Assembly: GCA_018292915.2 (NCBI GenBank)
Contig: JACVVK020000034.1
Span: forward strand, 2,067,501 to 2,131,500
Source: Batillaria attramentaria
Lineage: Eukaryota > Mollusca > Gastropoda > Batillariidae
Direction: 5' to 3'
DNA: 64,000 nucleotides
Shown: positions 1 to 10,744 of the stretch, piece by piece
How the letters are laid out: every line of letters begins with the position of its first letter
Position numbering within the stretch: the first letter of the stretch is position 1
Program-made: the position numbers and the translations under genes
The notes under the pieces: generated by a model
Databases searched by the model: none
What the model was told of the DNA's origin: nothing
The model's input: only the letters and a program-made list of their open reading frames with translations

Positions 1-130
1 CCTGCACATCAAATTACATTAGGTTACGCACGAAGGGCCTGGCGTCCAAAAGCAAAGTAACAAATTTTCTTCAACCCCATATCGATCCTTCCCCGTTACG
101 CAGACGTCAGACGCGAAGATAGATTGCGTT

Positions 131-133
<3 letters not shown>

Positions 134-199
<66 letters not shown>
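134..199. repeat. (GT)n microsatellite
   Basis: About 33 uninterrupted GT units. No gene is supported from 1 to 1400. Apparent reading frames here are products of the dinucleotide and GC-rich tracts. Confidence 0.95.
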
Positions 200-200
<1 letters not shown>

Positions 201-290
201 GTGTGTAAACTGATGTATCAGTTGTTAGGAACAATGGCTTCACATTTACAATAATCTCTAATGTCTTGCTGTTTTTTTCTCTCTCTGTTG

Positions 291-299
291 CAGGTAAGT
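291..299 (+). promoter_or_regulatory. candidate recursive (zero-length exon) splice site
   Basis: A pyrimidine-rich stretch at about 271-290 leads into CAG at 291-293, which is followed directly by a consensus 5' splice site, GTAAGT, at 294-299. A CTAAT-like branch point lies about 35 nt upstream. An acceptor fused to a donor is the known signature of recursive splicing, in which a long intron is removed in steps. It lies 44 kb upstream of the first recognisable PRKAR1A exon, on the same strand. The motif is seen directly; its use in splicing is inferred. Confidence 0.6.
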
Positions 300-543
300 G
301 TACCTGAAGGTTCTTTCGCTTCTTCCTAGCAAACCGCAAAAGCAAAGGTGGAAACTGCTTGGTTTTGTATGGATTGGATTACTGGTCGTGACGTGTGTAC
401 AAGAAGTGAGGTAAAACCCGTTTTGCCCGGTCTTGCCAGCAGGATTTCACGGGCATTTGTTTTCCATCCCATGGCCATACAAATCAGAGAAATGTATGTA
501 TTTGGATCTGAACGGCATGTGTTTGTTTGCTTGCTTGCTTGCT

Positions 544-655
544 TGTTTGTTTGTTTGTGTGTGTGTGCGTGCGCGCGCGCGTGCGTGTGTGTGTGTGAGA
601 GAGAGAGAGGGGGGTGGGTGTAAAAGGTGTTTGTTAGAGAGAGAGAGAGAGGGGG
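544..655. repeat. compound (TTTG)n/(GT)n/(GC)n/(GA)n tract
   Basis: Tetranucleotide GCTT/GTTT repeats grade into GTGT, then CGCGCG, then GAGAGA and G runs. The alternating purine-pyrimidine part could adopt Z-DNA. Confidence 0.85.
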
Positions 656-771
656 GGGTAATGGACGAGGATGAAGGGAGAACGATGTATAACACTTCTG
701 CTAAAAGGGATGAGCAAACCATTACGAGCTGACAAGAACGCATTAAGGGGCGTTAAGCAGTGGTATCGACT

Positions 772-795
772 AACACTCAGTCAATACTGAGTGTT
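772..795. repeat. perfect 10-bp hairpin
   Basis: AACACTCAGT at 772-781 is the exact reverse complement of ACTGAGTGTT at 786-795, with a 4-nt loop. No function is assigned in this intronic context. The rest of 660-1400 shows nothing recognisable. Confidence 0.7.
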
Positions 796-1465
796 TTTAA
801 AGGGAAAAATCCTGTAGCAAACAGACTTGCCACAGCGGGAGTCTGAGAGGAGGCTTAGGCAGTTTTGTGTTATTTGTCGCCCTTAGCACGGGGGGTAAAC
901 ATGATGGCGACTGGACAGTATCGCACAGACCCATAATTTAGAAACCTCCACGTTGTAGTTGTGCTGCAAAAGCCCAGAACCACTTTAGTGGTTTCTTCTC
1001 AAAGAGGTAAAAACCAACCAAACAAAATTGCACCAAAAAAACAGATACAGCTGATTTTTGTGACGTTACTTGAGAGGATTTCGTTGTCGGGACTTTCAAA
1101 AATAAAATCGAGATGGGCACTCCGTTTCTCAGCGGCCATTTTGTTTGACCCCCACTGTGGTGATTGTCGTGCGTGTATGTCGAGAACGAATGCGGGCAGG
1201 TGATCGTGCTGAAATTGATGGGGGCGACGCGCACTCTGTGGCTGTGTTTTGTGTGTTTCGTTGTTTCCCGTCTAGCCTGCTCAAGGTCGGGCCAAGCAGA
1301 GATCAACGACGTAAACAGGATGCGACAGTAGGGGTAACAGGACAATTCATCATCAGACCCCGACCGAGAAAGTTGTGAAACAAAGTTAGAGGCTGACAGG
1401 TTGTTTGTTTGGTTGGTTTTTATTTTCGTTTTTTTTTTTTTTTCATTTTAAACAAAAAACAAAAA

Positions 1466-1597
1466 AACATGGACCCACCCTTTGGAACACTCTCCCAGAA
1501 AACACAAGGCATTTAGATTCGGTCCCCACCTTTAAAACTGCAGTCAAAACGCACGTTCTCAGCTCAGCAACAGTAATGTCGGAGGGATTGACAGAAC

Positions 1598-1659
<62 letters not shown>

Positions 1660-1668
1660 CGCGCGCGC
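1466..1668 (+). mobile_element. 3' end of an L2/CR1-like LINE with GT/GC tail
   Basis: One frame encodes a short stretch around LWNTLPENTR...SVPTFKTAVKTHVL. It matches the conserved C-terminal tail of L2/CR1-type LINE polymerases (the WNSLP...FK..LKT pattern). It runs straight into (GT)n and then (GC)n at 1602-1668. Two related fragments lie at 27139-27590 and 49928-50297, and both also carry GT tracts just after the ORF end. The fragment is 5'-truncated and inactive. Confidence 0.6.
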
Positions 1669-1699
1669 CACATTTGCTGTGTCTTTTCATGCCATTTTA

Positions 1700-2740
1700 T
1701 GATTTAAAAAAAAATTCTGAAGGTTGTAACTTTTTTTTCTGTTCATTACACTCCATCGTCCATTTTTGTTCTGCAGAAAGACTATTTTGTTAGATTTTGC
1801 CAACCGTAAATCGCCTGTCATTAAGACACCTTCAAACCACACCCTGTGACTTAGCGAGTAAGTGAGTGGTGGTGGGTGGGGACAGGGTGTGAGTGTGTTT
1901 GTTGGGGGGGAAGGTTGGAACAGAAAATAAGTGCTGGGACAATTTCTTGTACCTAGGGCTATGAATGCATCGTTCACCACAGCACCTTGTTTTCTGCAAA
2001 ATAACCAGCTCACAGTTTTGCAACAGCAGGAGCTCGCATCGATTTGACTTCGAGATCGTTTAATCAGTTCGTTCCGCTCCCGGGGTCGGACGGGGTCGGA
2101 CGTAGAGCATCCCAGTGGACAGTTTCCTTTTCTGTTCGATTTTATTTTTCGATTCTTTTCTTTTTCGGTTGGGGCGAAAACAAACGTGGAGAGGGAAAGG
2201 GGAAATGTTGCTTGTGCTGTCGATTGAAGGCGGTTTAAACAAAAAACATTCGGCCGTTGCCCCACGGCGACTTCGCACAGTGAGTGATGCGACAACTCGC
2301 TTCCCTCAATCAATTTTCCCGGCCCAGGGGGAGAGAAGTCGTTCGGCTTAGCGTCGCAGGATGAACACACGAGTTGTTTCCCCTTTTAAAGCAAAAAGAC
2401 GAAGCAATGAATGGCATATTTCCGACTGTTTAGAACTTGAAGACGTCCACCCGAATTTTTTTTTTTCAGCAGAAGCTGAACATTAAAGCGTTGTTTTTGA
2501 ACATGCCTCGAAACAGGTATCTGCATCTTAAACGCTGCATAATTTACATTCATTATTTAGCATTTATGACCTAGTCATTGCATGGAGCCGGCGTGGACAT
2601 GCAGTGGACCTTGGATGTACAACACTTATGTTCTGCTCTTTGCGTATGACCAAGAGCTGAAGAAAACTCCTTTCTGCTATGAAATGTATCATAATTTATT
2701 AATTATGATGACAGTGATGACGAATCTTTATTTTTTTTAT
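1700..2740. other. intronic stretch, no gene recognised
   Basis: Unique-looking sequence with a T tract near 2457-2466 and G-rich runs. The 2040-2370 segment is GC-richer with a short direct repeat of GGGGTCGGAC (about 2081-2100). I see no exon with protein similarity or paired splice sites. Confidence 0.5.
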
Positions 2741-2915
2741 TATCCGGGATAACCACGAAGTAGAGCGATGGACTTTCAGTGCTCGGGCCATGGGTTCGCA
2801 TCCAGGGTCGGTGCCTATTATTTGTGCTGGGTTTTTCCTCGTTGCCCCAGTTTTTGTATCATCGGTGTGTTCGGCGGAAAGAACGTTAAACCCCAGACAC
2901 CCCCCCCCCCCCCCC
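2741..2915 (+). mobile_element. SINE family C, copy 1 (diverged)
   Basis: The tRNA-like head contains CGGGATAACCACGAAGTAGA and a degenerate B box (GGGTTCGCATCC). The family-specific body follows (GTGCTGG..TTTTCCTCGTTGCCCC...) and then the ..GAACGTTAAACCCC 3' end. The copy ends in a C run followed by (ATT)n. Family C is about 165 bp long and appears 13 times in the window. Confidence 0.75.
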
Positions 2916-3420
2916 ATTATTATTATTATTATTATTATCGCTGCGCATAACCAGCTGCGTTTCTGTTTGTCGACGTTTTATCTCAAATGTAGTGGATACG
3001 GGACCCCTACTCTTTTATCGTCTGACACCAGAGACGGACGAAAATCCAGCTCGACAGGCAGTTCTGAGGGGCAGGATATCGATCGCGTCTTCCCCTGACG
3101 TTCCCTCAAGAGTTGCCTCCCCTCCCGTGACCTGCTCTGGGAACTTCAGCGCCTGGCTGTAAACCTATCCACATTTGGCAGTTTTTCCCGCAAGGAGCCC
3201 GGAATGGGTAGGCAAATAGCCGAGGCCACAGTTCGATACCGCTGGAACACCAGGAGCTTACATGGGAGTTCTCAGTCTGACAGGATAATGATGGGGGTAG
3301 TTTAGTTTTACCACTAGGTTGCGTTCGGCAAGGACTGAGTATAGGCACCCACTTTTGGGGAAAAGGTGGGGGGTGGAGAGGGTGTGTATGTGTTTGGGGG
3401 GGGGGGGGGGGAAGGGAGGC

Positions 3421-3555
3421 GTCAAAGTGGGGTGAGCGAAAACAGAAATTCAAAATTTTTGAGACAGATAATCGTTTTCTTCCGCTTGGAGTGTGAAGGT
3501 GTTCAAGTGGAGTAAGTTAGCGGAAACGGGAATTCAGAAATTTTGAGACAGATGT
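3421..3555. repeat. two-unit tandem repeat, period about 84 bp
   Basis: The segment ending GAGACAGAT near 3461-3469 recurs near 3545-3553. The preceding stretches are similar (AAATTCAAAATTTTTGAGAC and AATTCAGAAATTTTGAGAC). The unit is unrecognised. It is followed by a C run at about 3567-3581. Confidence 0.6.
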
Positions 3556-4056
3556 TTTGTCTCTCCCCCCCCCCCCCCCCCGCTCCAAGTTGGGCTCAGA
3601 CAGTGTTATGCGACTCTGCGATGTTACACCAGAATTGAGTGGTGGTCGGGGATGAAGCTTGAAACGTGAAAACTATATACAATGAGTATTTAGTATTTAC
3701 ACTGTCGGTTGGTTTGTGGATGCCAAAATGTCAGACATTCACAACAGACACGAACGGGAACAAAGCAGCAAACACTCTCCGTCGTAAAAGCTGGGCACTT
3801 CGCTCATTTGATTATCGTTTGCCAGGGAGGCCAAGGGTCCGCGTGGAGGTGGCGCAGAGGCGTGAACCGGACCCCTTCGTGATCCGCAGAGAAAGAAGTT
3901 GATATTGGACATAGTATCAGATAGAGGGATAGATCTTTGGAAAAAGTATTCAGATGCATCAGTTTTGTCTGAGGTATCCGGACGGTTGCCTTTGATGTCT
4001 AAGGCTTCAGTAAAGTTTGGTAGGCGGTCGGAGTGAAGTTAAAAAAGAAGAAAGAA

Positions 4057-4547
4057 CCGGCCCCCGTAGTGTAGTGGTTAGCACTTCGGACCATGGACCG
4101 GGAGACCCGGGTTCGAATCCCAGCCGAGGCAAGCGGGATTTTTCCAACCTAGGTCGGCTCCTACCCAGAGCGGGTGTGCTATGGGCCCAATGGGGAGGCT
4201 GTTGCCACACAGTTGAGCTTCACCCACTTCACGGGTGCGACTTTGGGGGTGCTTCCCTTTGTATGACACGTCTTATGATGTGGATGATTACACGGCCGGC
4301 ACCGCAGGTGCCGTAGTTCCCGGGCCTGGTTAATGCCGGGATATTTATGACACGAAGCGTGGAATGCGGCCCTGTCCCGCAGTCCCAAACCACATGGACC
4401 TCCATAGCATCATCTTACTATCATCCTCATCTCCATCATCATGCATAATAAAAATTGTCCCAGCTTCCGAGTCCTCCGTGGGTTCCACCCATGTCCTGGG
4501 AGGAACACCACTGGAGCTGGCAAAAGAGTTGGGGCAGCAAAAAACAA
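4057..4547 (+). mobile_element. SINE family A, full copy with target site duplication
   Basis: The head is tRNA-derived, with an A box (TAGTGTAGTGG) and a B box (GGTTCGAATCC) near 4073-4120. A body of about 400 bp and an A/C-rich tail follow. A 15-bp direct repeat, AAAAAGAAGAAAGAA, flanks the element at 4042-4056 and 4559-4573 and marks retroposition. A second full copy in opposite orientation lies at 19243-19722, and a 3' fragment lies at 6154-6330. The internal Pol III promoter is inferred from the boxes. Confidence 0.85.
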
Positions 4548-4838
4548 AAAAAAAAAACAAAAAGAAGAAAGAAAAAAAAAGAAAAAAAACAAAACAAACA
4601 AAAACAGGTTCAAGTCTTGGTGGTCGATTGTGTGTGGCGAGGTTATTTTGCTGTTTCTCCTAGTTTTAAATTTCGTTCAACATCACCGGATGCGGGTTGA
4701 ACTGAAAGCTTTTTACAAACATTCGACATTCGATGTCTCGGGTGGTTTGCAAGCGGAGAAACGTGACTTGCACGAATGGGAAACTGCGGTCGGTGGAAGA
4801 TCACTTACCGTGAATTGAACAGGAAGACATTATCGGAC

Positions 4839-4987
<149 letters not shown>

Positions 4988-5249
4988 TTATAAACTTCGG
5001 TCGAACACGCACACTGAGTGAAACTTGATAACGAAAGACCTTTCTCCAAGGTCTTCGATTAAACTCCTTATGGCTGGTTAGACACGGTACTCATGCTAGT
5101 GTTCCGTTCTGCAATCAAGCGCTTTGGGTCCACTAAAAGCATTATAGTAGGGTGAAGAATTGCTTTTCACATGAACCCACTAGGCAAACCTAATTAAGGT
5201 GGGGGGGAAAACCGCGAATACTGCCTGCCCCCCTCCCCTCCCCCTCGTG

Positions 5250-5250
<1 letters not shown>

Positions 5251-5306
<56 letters not shown>
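5251..5306. repeat. (CA)n microsatellite
   Basis: About 28 CA units inside a C-rich stretch. The surrounding 5000-5700 contains no recognisable gene. Confidence 0.9.
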
Positions 5307-5307
<1 letters not shown>

Positions 5308-5718
5308 CACCACCACCATCCCTCCCCCACCTAATCAAGCACAGTTTGTTTTTCAGCCAGCGGACTTTCGTCTCGCATGCTCAGTGAATTAGATGTACTG
5401 TTGTTCTCCGTTCAGCCGGTGCGTGGGGGGTGGGGGGGGGGTAGAGAGTAGTCTGGAGGTATTGGGGTAATCAATGTCGCCTAGTATTACTTTCTCCTCA
5501 AGCCGAGAGCGCCTTAATCGAACGGAGGGGGGACGCCGATTGATTGGGTTTACGTCTGAAGATTTACGTGCTCGTTTCACGTTCATGACGCCACTGTTCC
5601 CTCAGGGCCGCTGTAACTTCTGGTAGTGCTGCGGCTGGAAAAGGAGAAGAGTGAGAAACTGCAAGAGCATGTCCTTCAACTCGAAGTTTGGAGAAGTTTG
5701 GAAGGGATCATGTAATAC

Positions 5719-5742
5719 TTTTTTTTTGGGGGGGGGGGGGGG
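5719..5742. repeat. T(n)G(n) paired homopolymer
   Basis: T9 is directly followed by about G15. It is one of eight such tracts in the window; the others are near 8076, 17363, 20630, 40046, 46655, 46762 and 52158. Confidence 0.85.
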
Positions 5743-5779
5743 TGGGGGTGGGGGATTAGTAATCAAAGACGCCAACTCT

Positions 5780-6095
5780 AATATTACTTTTGGAACAGTT
5801 GGGCGTGTAAGTACGCATGTACGCTCGATATGCTTGATGTCTTACTGATAAGTAGAGCTTTGGGTGCAAAACATTGCCGTTGTTGCTTGCCATTGAAACG
5901 AAAACTGCAACGGTCAGAAGCTCTTCTGGCCACCGCGTGCCCTCACGGCTGTGGCAGACGCTGTGTGTTTAGGCTTGCGTTTGGGCTCCTGTTCGCTCAG
6001 TGCTAACCTGTGTAAGGTTGTACCAGTGCATTTGTCCAAGTGGTACAATGCTAGACGTCACCAGAATATCTCAAACGATTTGGAAGCCTAAATTA
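5780..6095 (+). repeat. dispersed repeat family E/G, partial copy
   Basis: 5780-5850 resembles the 5' part of family E (ACGCTCGATATGCTTGATG). 5890-6095 resembles the 37504-37910 repeats, sharing GCAGACGCTGTG, TGTTCGCTCAGTGC and a TCAAACGATTTGG end. The class is unknown: no ORF and no clear terminal repeats. Confidence 0.5.
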
Positions 6096-6153
6096 CTAGT
6101 AAATATATCGGAAGATGGGCGATTCACCCCATACCCCCCCCCCCACCCCCCTC

Positions 6154-6330
6154 CTGTTTGCCAGCTCCAGTGGTATTCCTCCCAGGGTGGCATCCACGGA
6201 GGGTTCGGGAGCTGAGGCAGTTTTGTTATGCATGATGACGAGGATGAAGGTGTGATGGTGCTATGGAGGTCCATTAGGCCTGAGACTGCTGTGACAGGGC
6301 CGCATTCCGCGCTTCCTGGTCAGCTCGGAA
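6154..6330 (-). mobile_element. SINE family A, 3' fragment
   Basis: This reverse-oriented 3' part of family A shares the CCAGCTCCAGTGG...CATCCACGGAGGG and CTATGGAGGTCC segments with 19243-19400. It lacks the tRNA-like head, so it is a truncated or decayed copy. Confidence 0.75.
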
Positions 6331-7182
6331 CTTCGTGTCGGTTCTTGTGTGACGACCCGCTGGACTGGTGGCCGGGAGATACATAGGCAGCAGCTTTGCG
6401 TGGATTCCAGGGCTCGGCCCTCATTGGGGAACATCAAATATCCCTTTGATTGGATCAGGTCAGGGCGGGGAGATTGGGGCCTCTAGCCGGTGCGGGGGCA
6501 ATCGGGCCGGCCGACACGTCCATATCGATCTGGGGAGGGGTGGGGCCGACTATACACATCGCTTCCGCTCCCAGGCACTGCCCAGCTTCCTGCGAAGGAA
6601 AAGTAACAATGGAAGCGAGCCCGCACTTCGTTTTGCGGAAGTTTTGAAGGAGTGTGAAGTTGTGTAGAACACATCTGTTCCAGAGTGTAACTTCATTCTT
6701 ATTGCTCACGCCGTTTCTTTCTTTATTTTTCTCTCTGTAATTGCGCTGAGTGTATTTTTTTTTTTTTTTTGGCTTCATTTCATGCAGTTACTGATGAAAG
6801 TATTGAGCAGCATTTTATCCTCTGACCCTCACAGTGATATATGTGTGTGTATATATATATACAAATAATGTACAAATTGTCGTTGCTGAGAGGGCTCCCT
6901 AGATGTAGATGTGTGCTTTGTATGCCATTGGACAAGTCTTCCTTGCCTTACATAGCCTACAAGCCACAGTGGAGGGGGGGGGGGAGGGCGGGGTTCTACC
7001 ATCTTACCGCTGAAATGTCTAACAGATCTAAGGGTATCTCACCATTCATAGGGCCCCCATTCCCTTCCCACCGGGAGGAAAAAATATATATGTTCCTCCA
7101 GGCGCATAAAGGGGCCTGAGGACATAAATCTGTTGAATCCTTGAAGAAGGTTGGGGGTGTATTTGTCTCATCAACTAGAATT

Positions 7183-7345
7183 ATTGTTTAGAGAAGAAAA
7201 TAGAGAGGGTGCTGTTGGCAGACAGCTCGCCAGGGATCAGCGCATGGAGGCAGTGACCGGCAACTAGAGCTAATCCATAACGCCCTTCAGCTTCGCACGA
7301 TTAACTCGTCGGGTCTGTAGAGCTGTAAAGAGCAGCATGAGCGGA
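7183..7345 (+). repeat. repeat family F, copy 1
   Basis: A segment of about 160 bp is repeated in direct orientation at 8259-8425. Both copies share TTGGCAGACAGC, AATCCATAACGCCC, CAGCTTCGCACGAT and GGGTCTG, and both end next to AAG/AAC-rich runs. It is probably one end of a transposable element. The class is not recognised. Confidence 0.6.
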
Positions 7346-7794
7346 AAACGACGAAGAAGAAGAAGAACAACAACAAAACAAAATAAAAAGGAAAAAAATT
7401 CGGAGGAGGTGGGGTTGTTGGGGAAGGGGGTGGGGAAGCAGAGAGCCGGCAAAGACAATAAAAGAGCAGAACGTGCTGTTGGTCTTGTCAACCTCTCCCA
7501 TGTGGCCAGTGTAAAGAGTACCTTCTTGTGGAGCGAGGATGTGGTAACAACAGTGAGAACAACCAGAGCTCCAGCGCTGGCATCACAGCCACTACCTTCC
7601 CAACAGCCAGGAAATCAGAGACACGGAAAACCCTTGGCAGACGGCCCACCAAGGACTATTCTGTTGCACCGACAGACAGACTGACAGACCGGGCTTAAAT
7701 CCATATCCCCCCTTGCTGCAGTGTCATGGCATGAAAAGCCAGAACAGTGAACAAAAGACGGTAACAAGAAGAGTTCCAACGCACGGTCACCACC

Positions 7795-8075
7795 ACCTCT
7801 GCTGTGTCACGGGGTGTAGTCAAAACGGATGCGAGTGTTTCCTGTGCCACTCCGCTTCAAAAGTTTCGACGATGATAGCTCTCACGCAAAGCCGTGTGTT
7901 TGATATATGAGCATGGACACGTCTTTGCATTGGAGTGACGCGCTAATCAGGGTCGTTGTCTGGTTGGTAAACCGCACAAAACGGCCCGTTTCTCAATTTC
8001 ACGCTGACAAACCGAAGTCCGTTGGAAACACTCGGCGGTACTTAAATCTGAAAATGGAAACACTTATTGCTACTG
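7795..8075 (+). repeat. repeat family H, copy 1
   Basis: The copy shares GAAGTCCG, AATGGAAACACT and ATATGAGCATG-type segments with 15565-15740, 20391-20605 (reverse) and 34475-34640. It ends in a T23G16 run. It is an old dispersed repeat of unknown class. Confidence 0.45.
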
Positions 8076-8114
8076 TTTTTTTTTTTTTTTTTTTTTTTGG
8101 GGGGGGGGGGGGGG
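8076..8114. repeat. T(23)G(16) paired homopolymer
   Basis: T at 8076-8098 is followed immediately by G at 8099-8114. See the finding on paired homopolymers. Confidence 0.9.
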
Positions 8115-8258
8115 ACCTCTGTCGTTGCGGTGCAAATATTTAGCGCGGGGTAGCACTGGAAACAAACACTAGTGTCAGCCCTTGGGTTAGGCGCGTTAAA
8201 AATCTCCACTATTATTATTATTATTATTAGTGTTCATTCTGACGACACTTCTTGTGTT

Positions 8259-8425
8259 TAGGCGAGAAAGTAGAGATGGTGTTTTGGCAGACAGCCTGTC
8301 AGGGATGAGCGTGTGGAGACAGTGACTCGCAACTCGAGCCACCGGTAATCCATAACGCCCGTCAGCTTCGCACGATGAACTGTCCGGGTCTGGAGAGCGG
8401 AGAAGGGCAGCATGATTGGTAAAGA
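8259..8425 (+). repeat. repeat family F, copy 2
   Basis: Direct-orientation partner of 7183-7345, about 1.07 kb away. It reaches 8425 before an AAGAAG-rich stretch. Confidence 0.6.
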
Positions 8426-9510
8426 AGAAGAAAAGAAGAAAAGAAAAGGAAGCATAAAAGAAGCCTGCAACATTTGATGAATTGTCGACGCCAGAATCAT
8501 GACGCCAGTCTGAACACTTTCTTGGCCTCGTATTTTTTGTGTCGTTCTTGTTTGGTCACTTCCAAGTGGCTGGCAGCATTCCTTTAGATCAGTTGGTGTA
8601 AACAGCAACCCTTCCATCTTGTTTTTAAAGGAAATCCTAAATCTGCAGAATAAAAAGCGTCACTCCCGAGAGAAGAGACTGAAATTGGGTAATATCACAC
8701 TGCCGTATAGGCGTCACCCAGTTCATGTACCCCACGACCGGTCGGTGTTCTCCTTATTTTTTTTTTATACTTTACCCCGTCTGAAACAGGAGGCGAAACT
8801 ATATGGTTTCTCAGGTTTAAAGGGCTTTCTACAGTCACTCGCACTGCTTGACTTTGAATGTATGCGACAACGGGAGGAGGCGGACAGGGGTTGGGGGGGG
8901 GGGGGGAGACAGCGGCGTTGGCCTCCATTTCAAAATTTTGCGAAAGCTACAGTGACGGAGTTAAACAGATCGATTTCAGCTGTTGCAGACTGTGCTAGAA
9001 AATGTTTGCCTTACATCGCCTGATCGTGAAACGCATATGGCATAATGATCGCATACTGTCTGCCACACGACGTTTACCCAAAGCTGATTCCAACCTTTTT
9101 TTTTGCAGATTAGAATAGAATACTGTAGAGTACTATGGAATTCCCAGTCATTGGATATATAGAAAGTCGTCGTACTTACTACATGGTGCCTGGTGGGTAG
9201 AGCCATTTGGACTTCGCAGACACATCGCCCCCAGACCTTTAAACACAACTGCGAGTGGCAGAGGGTCAGATAGCTTGATCAGCATAACAGGATGCTCAAA
9301 CAAGCGGCTGGGGTCCCCCCTGTAGACTTTTCGAGAGGGGTCCACGGCGACTCGGCTTGACCGACTAATATTGATTTTGCAGCTCCAGTAAGACCTTGGG
9401 GGCTCCGAGGTCGCTTGAAAAAGAAACTGTTATGTATGAGGCCCGCTGGGCAGGCGGCGTAAGAAAATATTGGCTGAGGTGAGGGCCGCGGGTTGCGCTT
9501 CTGACTGACG

Positions 9511-9875
9511 GACAACCACGCATTGCACGTATACTCGGGAAGGCTGGGCTTGGTTTCACAGCATTCTGGGAACAGTAGACAGTCGGCTGACGTAGGTTTT
9601 GCTGTTTCTTCATGACCGTCATGTAGCTGGTCATTGTATGCTTGAGTCTAGCTGAAGAGTAGGTGAGATAACTACTGAACAGTCGTATCCGTGCTGTGTG
9701 ACAACCATGCATGCATGTACAGTTGGGAAGGTCTGGCTTCGTTGAACCACGGCATTCTGGGAGCAGCGGGCTAGGTAGACAGCTGTCTGAAGTCGTTAGT
9801 TGCTGGTGCTATTATGACCATCGTGTAGCTGATAATTGTACTTTTGAGCCCGCAGACTAGTTAGGTAATATCGTG
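9511..9875 (+). repeat. two-unit tandem duplication, period about 189 bp
   Basis: GACAACCACGCAT at 9511 and GACAACCATGCAT at 9700 begin two diverged units. Both also contain GGGAAGG, GGCATTCTGGGA or AGCATTCTGGGA, TAGACAG, ATGACCRTC and GTAGCTG. It is an old segmental duplication of unknown origin. No gene is seen from 8430 to 9510. Confidence 0.6.
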
Positions 9876-10377
9876 TGTGATGAGCACCAAACGCTGCGCT
9901 TGATACCTGTTGATTCCATCGATTGACAGCATTCGGTGACAGGATTACGTCGCCGTTTGTGAGCGACACGGACATGCTGTGGCTATTGTTGATTTGTGTG
10001 GACGTGTAGCAGTTAAGGAATACCACTGGCTAGCACATCGGTCAGGTTTGCTGGCTGACCAGTGAAATTGAGCGCAACGCCGACGCACCAACACCACTGG
10101 CCGTGTTCAGAAATGAGGGACGGGTGACAACACAGAAAACCTGATTTCCGTGCCGTGGACTGTGGCCGCTGGTCGTGTGGAGACGGATCATGCGACGCCG
10201 CCACGCACCCAGTACGCCAGCATCAGGAACAAGTGATGCTGTGGTTCCACAACCAGTCGTGCAGTGGGAATTGAGGTTAAGACGTCGCCAACAGCAGTTA
10301 CCAAACAGCACGTGCTGGCCTAGCCCTCCCTGTATCAATCGTTAGAGCGGTTGGCCTATCGATACTGTAGCACCGTA

Positions 10378-10740
10378 TTCAGGGAGAGTGCGGAGTCGAC
10401 CAACGGGCGACGAGCGCAAAAGAGAGACTGTACGGGACAGGATGGTAGCGATTCAGAGGCGGCGAATTCGGGGAGAATACTGGCGGTCCAACGACAGGCG
10501 ACGAATGGAACGGGAGATATAGAGACTACACGTGTGGATGCTGGCGTTTCAGTGAAACCGATTCACAGGGGAGACAGAGTCGTCAAACAGGCATCGAGTG
10601 AAAAAGGACTGAGGACGAACTACACAGAATTGGATGTGGGCGATTCAGTAGTACCGGTTCAGGGAGAATACTGAGCCGACCAACAGACAAGTGAAAAGGG
10701 AGATAGAGACTACACGGGATTGGATGTCGGTCAAGTGCTC
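10378..10740 (+). repeat. four-unit minisatellite, period 89-96 bp
   Basis: Units start at about 10378, 10467, 10562 and 10658, each with a TTC(A/G)GGGAGA-like opening. They share ACCAACRGRCRA, GGGAGATAGAGACTACAC and GGATG...GCGATTCAG motifs. The units are diverged, so the array is old. Open frames across it reflect the repeat and do not indicate a gene. Confidence 0.65.
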
Positions 10741-10744
10741 CTAG

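Noticed and set aside
772..800. Hairpin followed by T run as a bacterial-type terminator
   Set aside because: The window is eukaryotic intronic DNA. A 10-bp hairpin with a T/A-rich end has no such role here.
4073..4125. Possible tRNA gene
   Set aside because: The A and B boxes belong to a SINE A head with body, tail and 15-bp target duplication. It is not a stand-alone tRNA gene. The same holds for the heads of families B, C and J.
7337..7684. Basic frame starting with Arg-rich and Lys-rich run
   Set aside because: It begins in an AAG/AAC simple repeat adjoining repeat family F and contains no recognisable domain.
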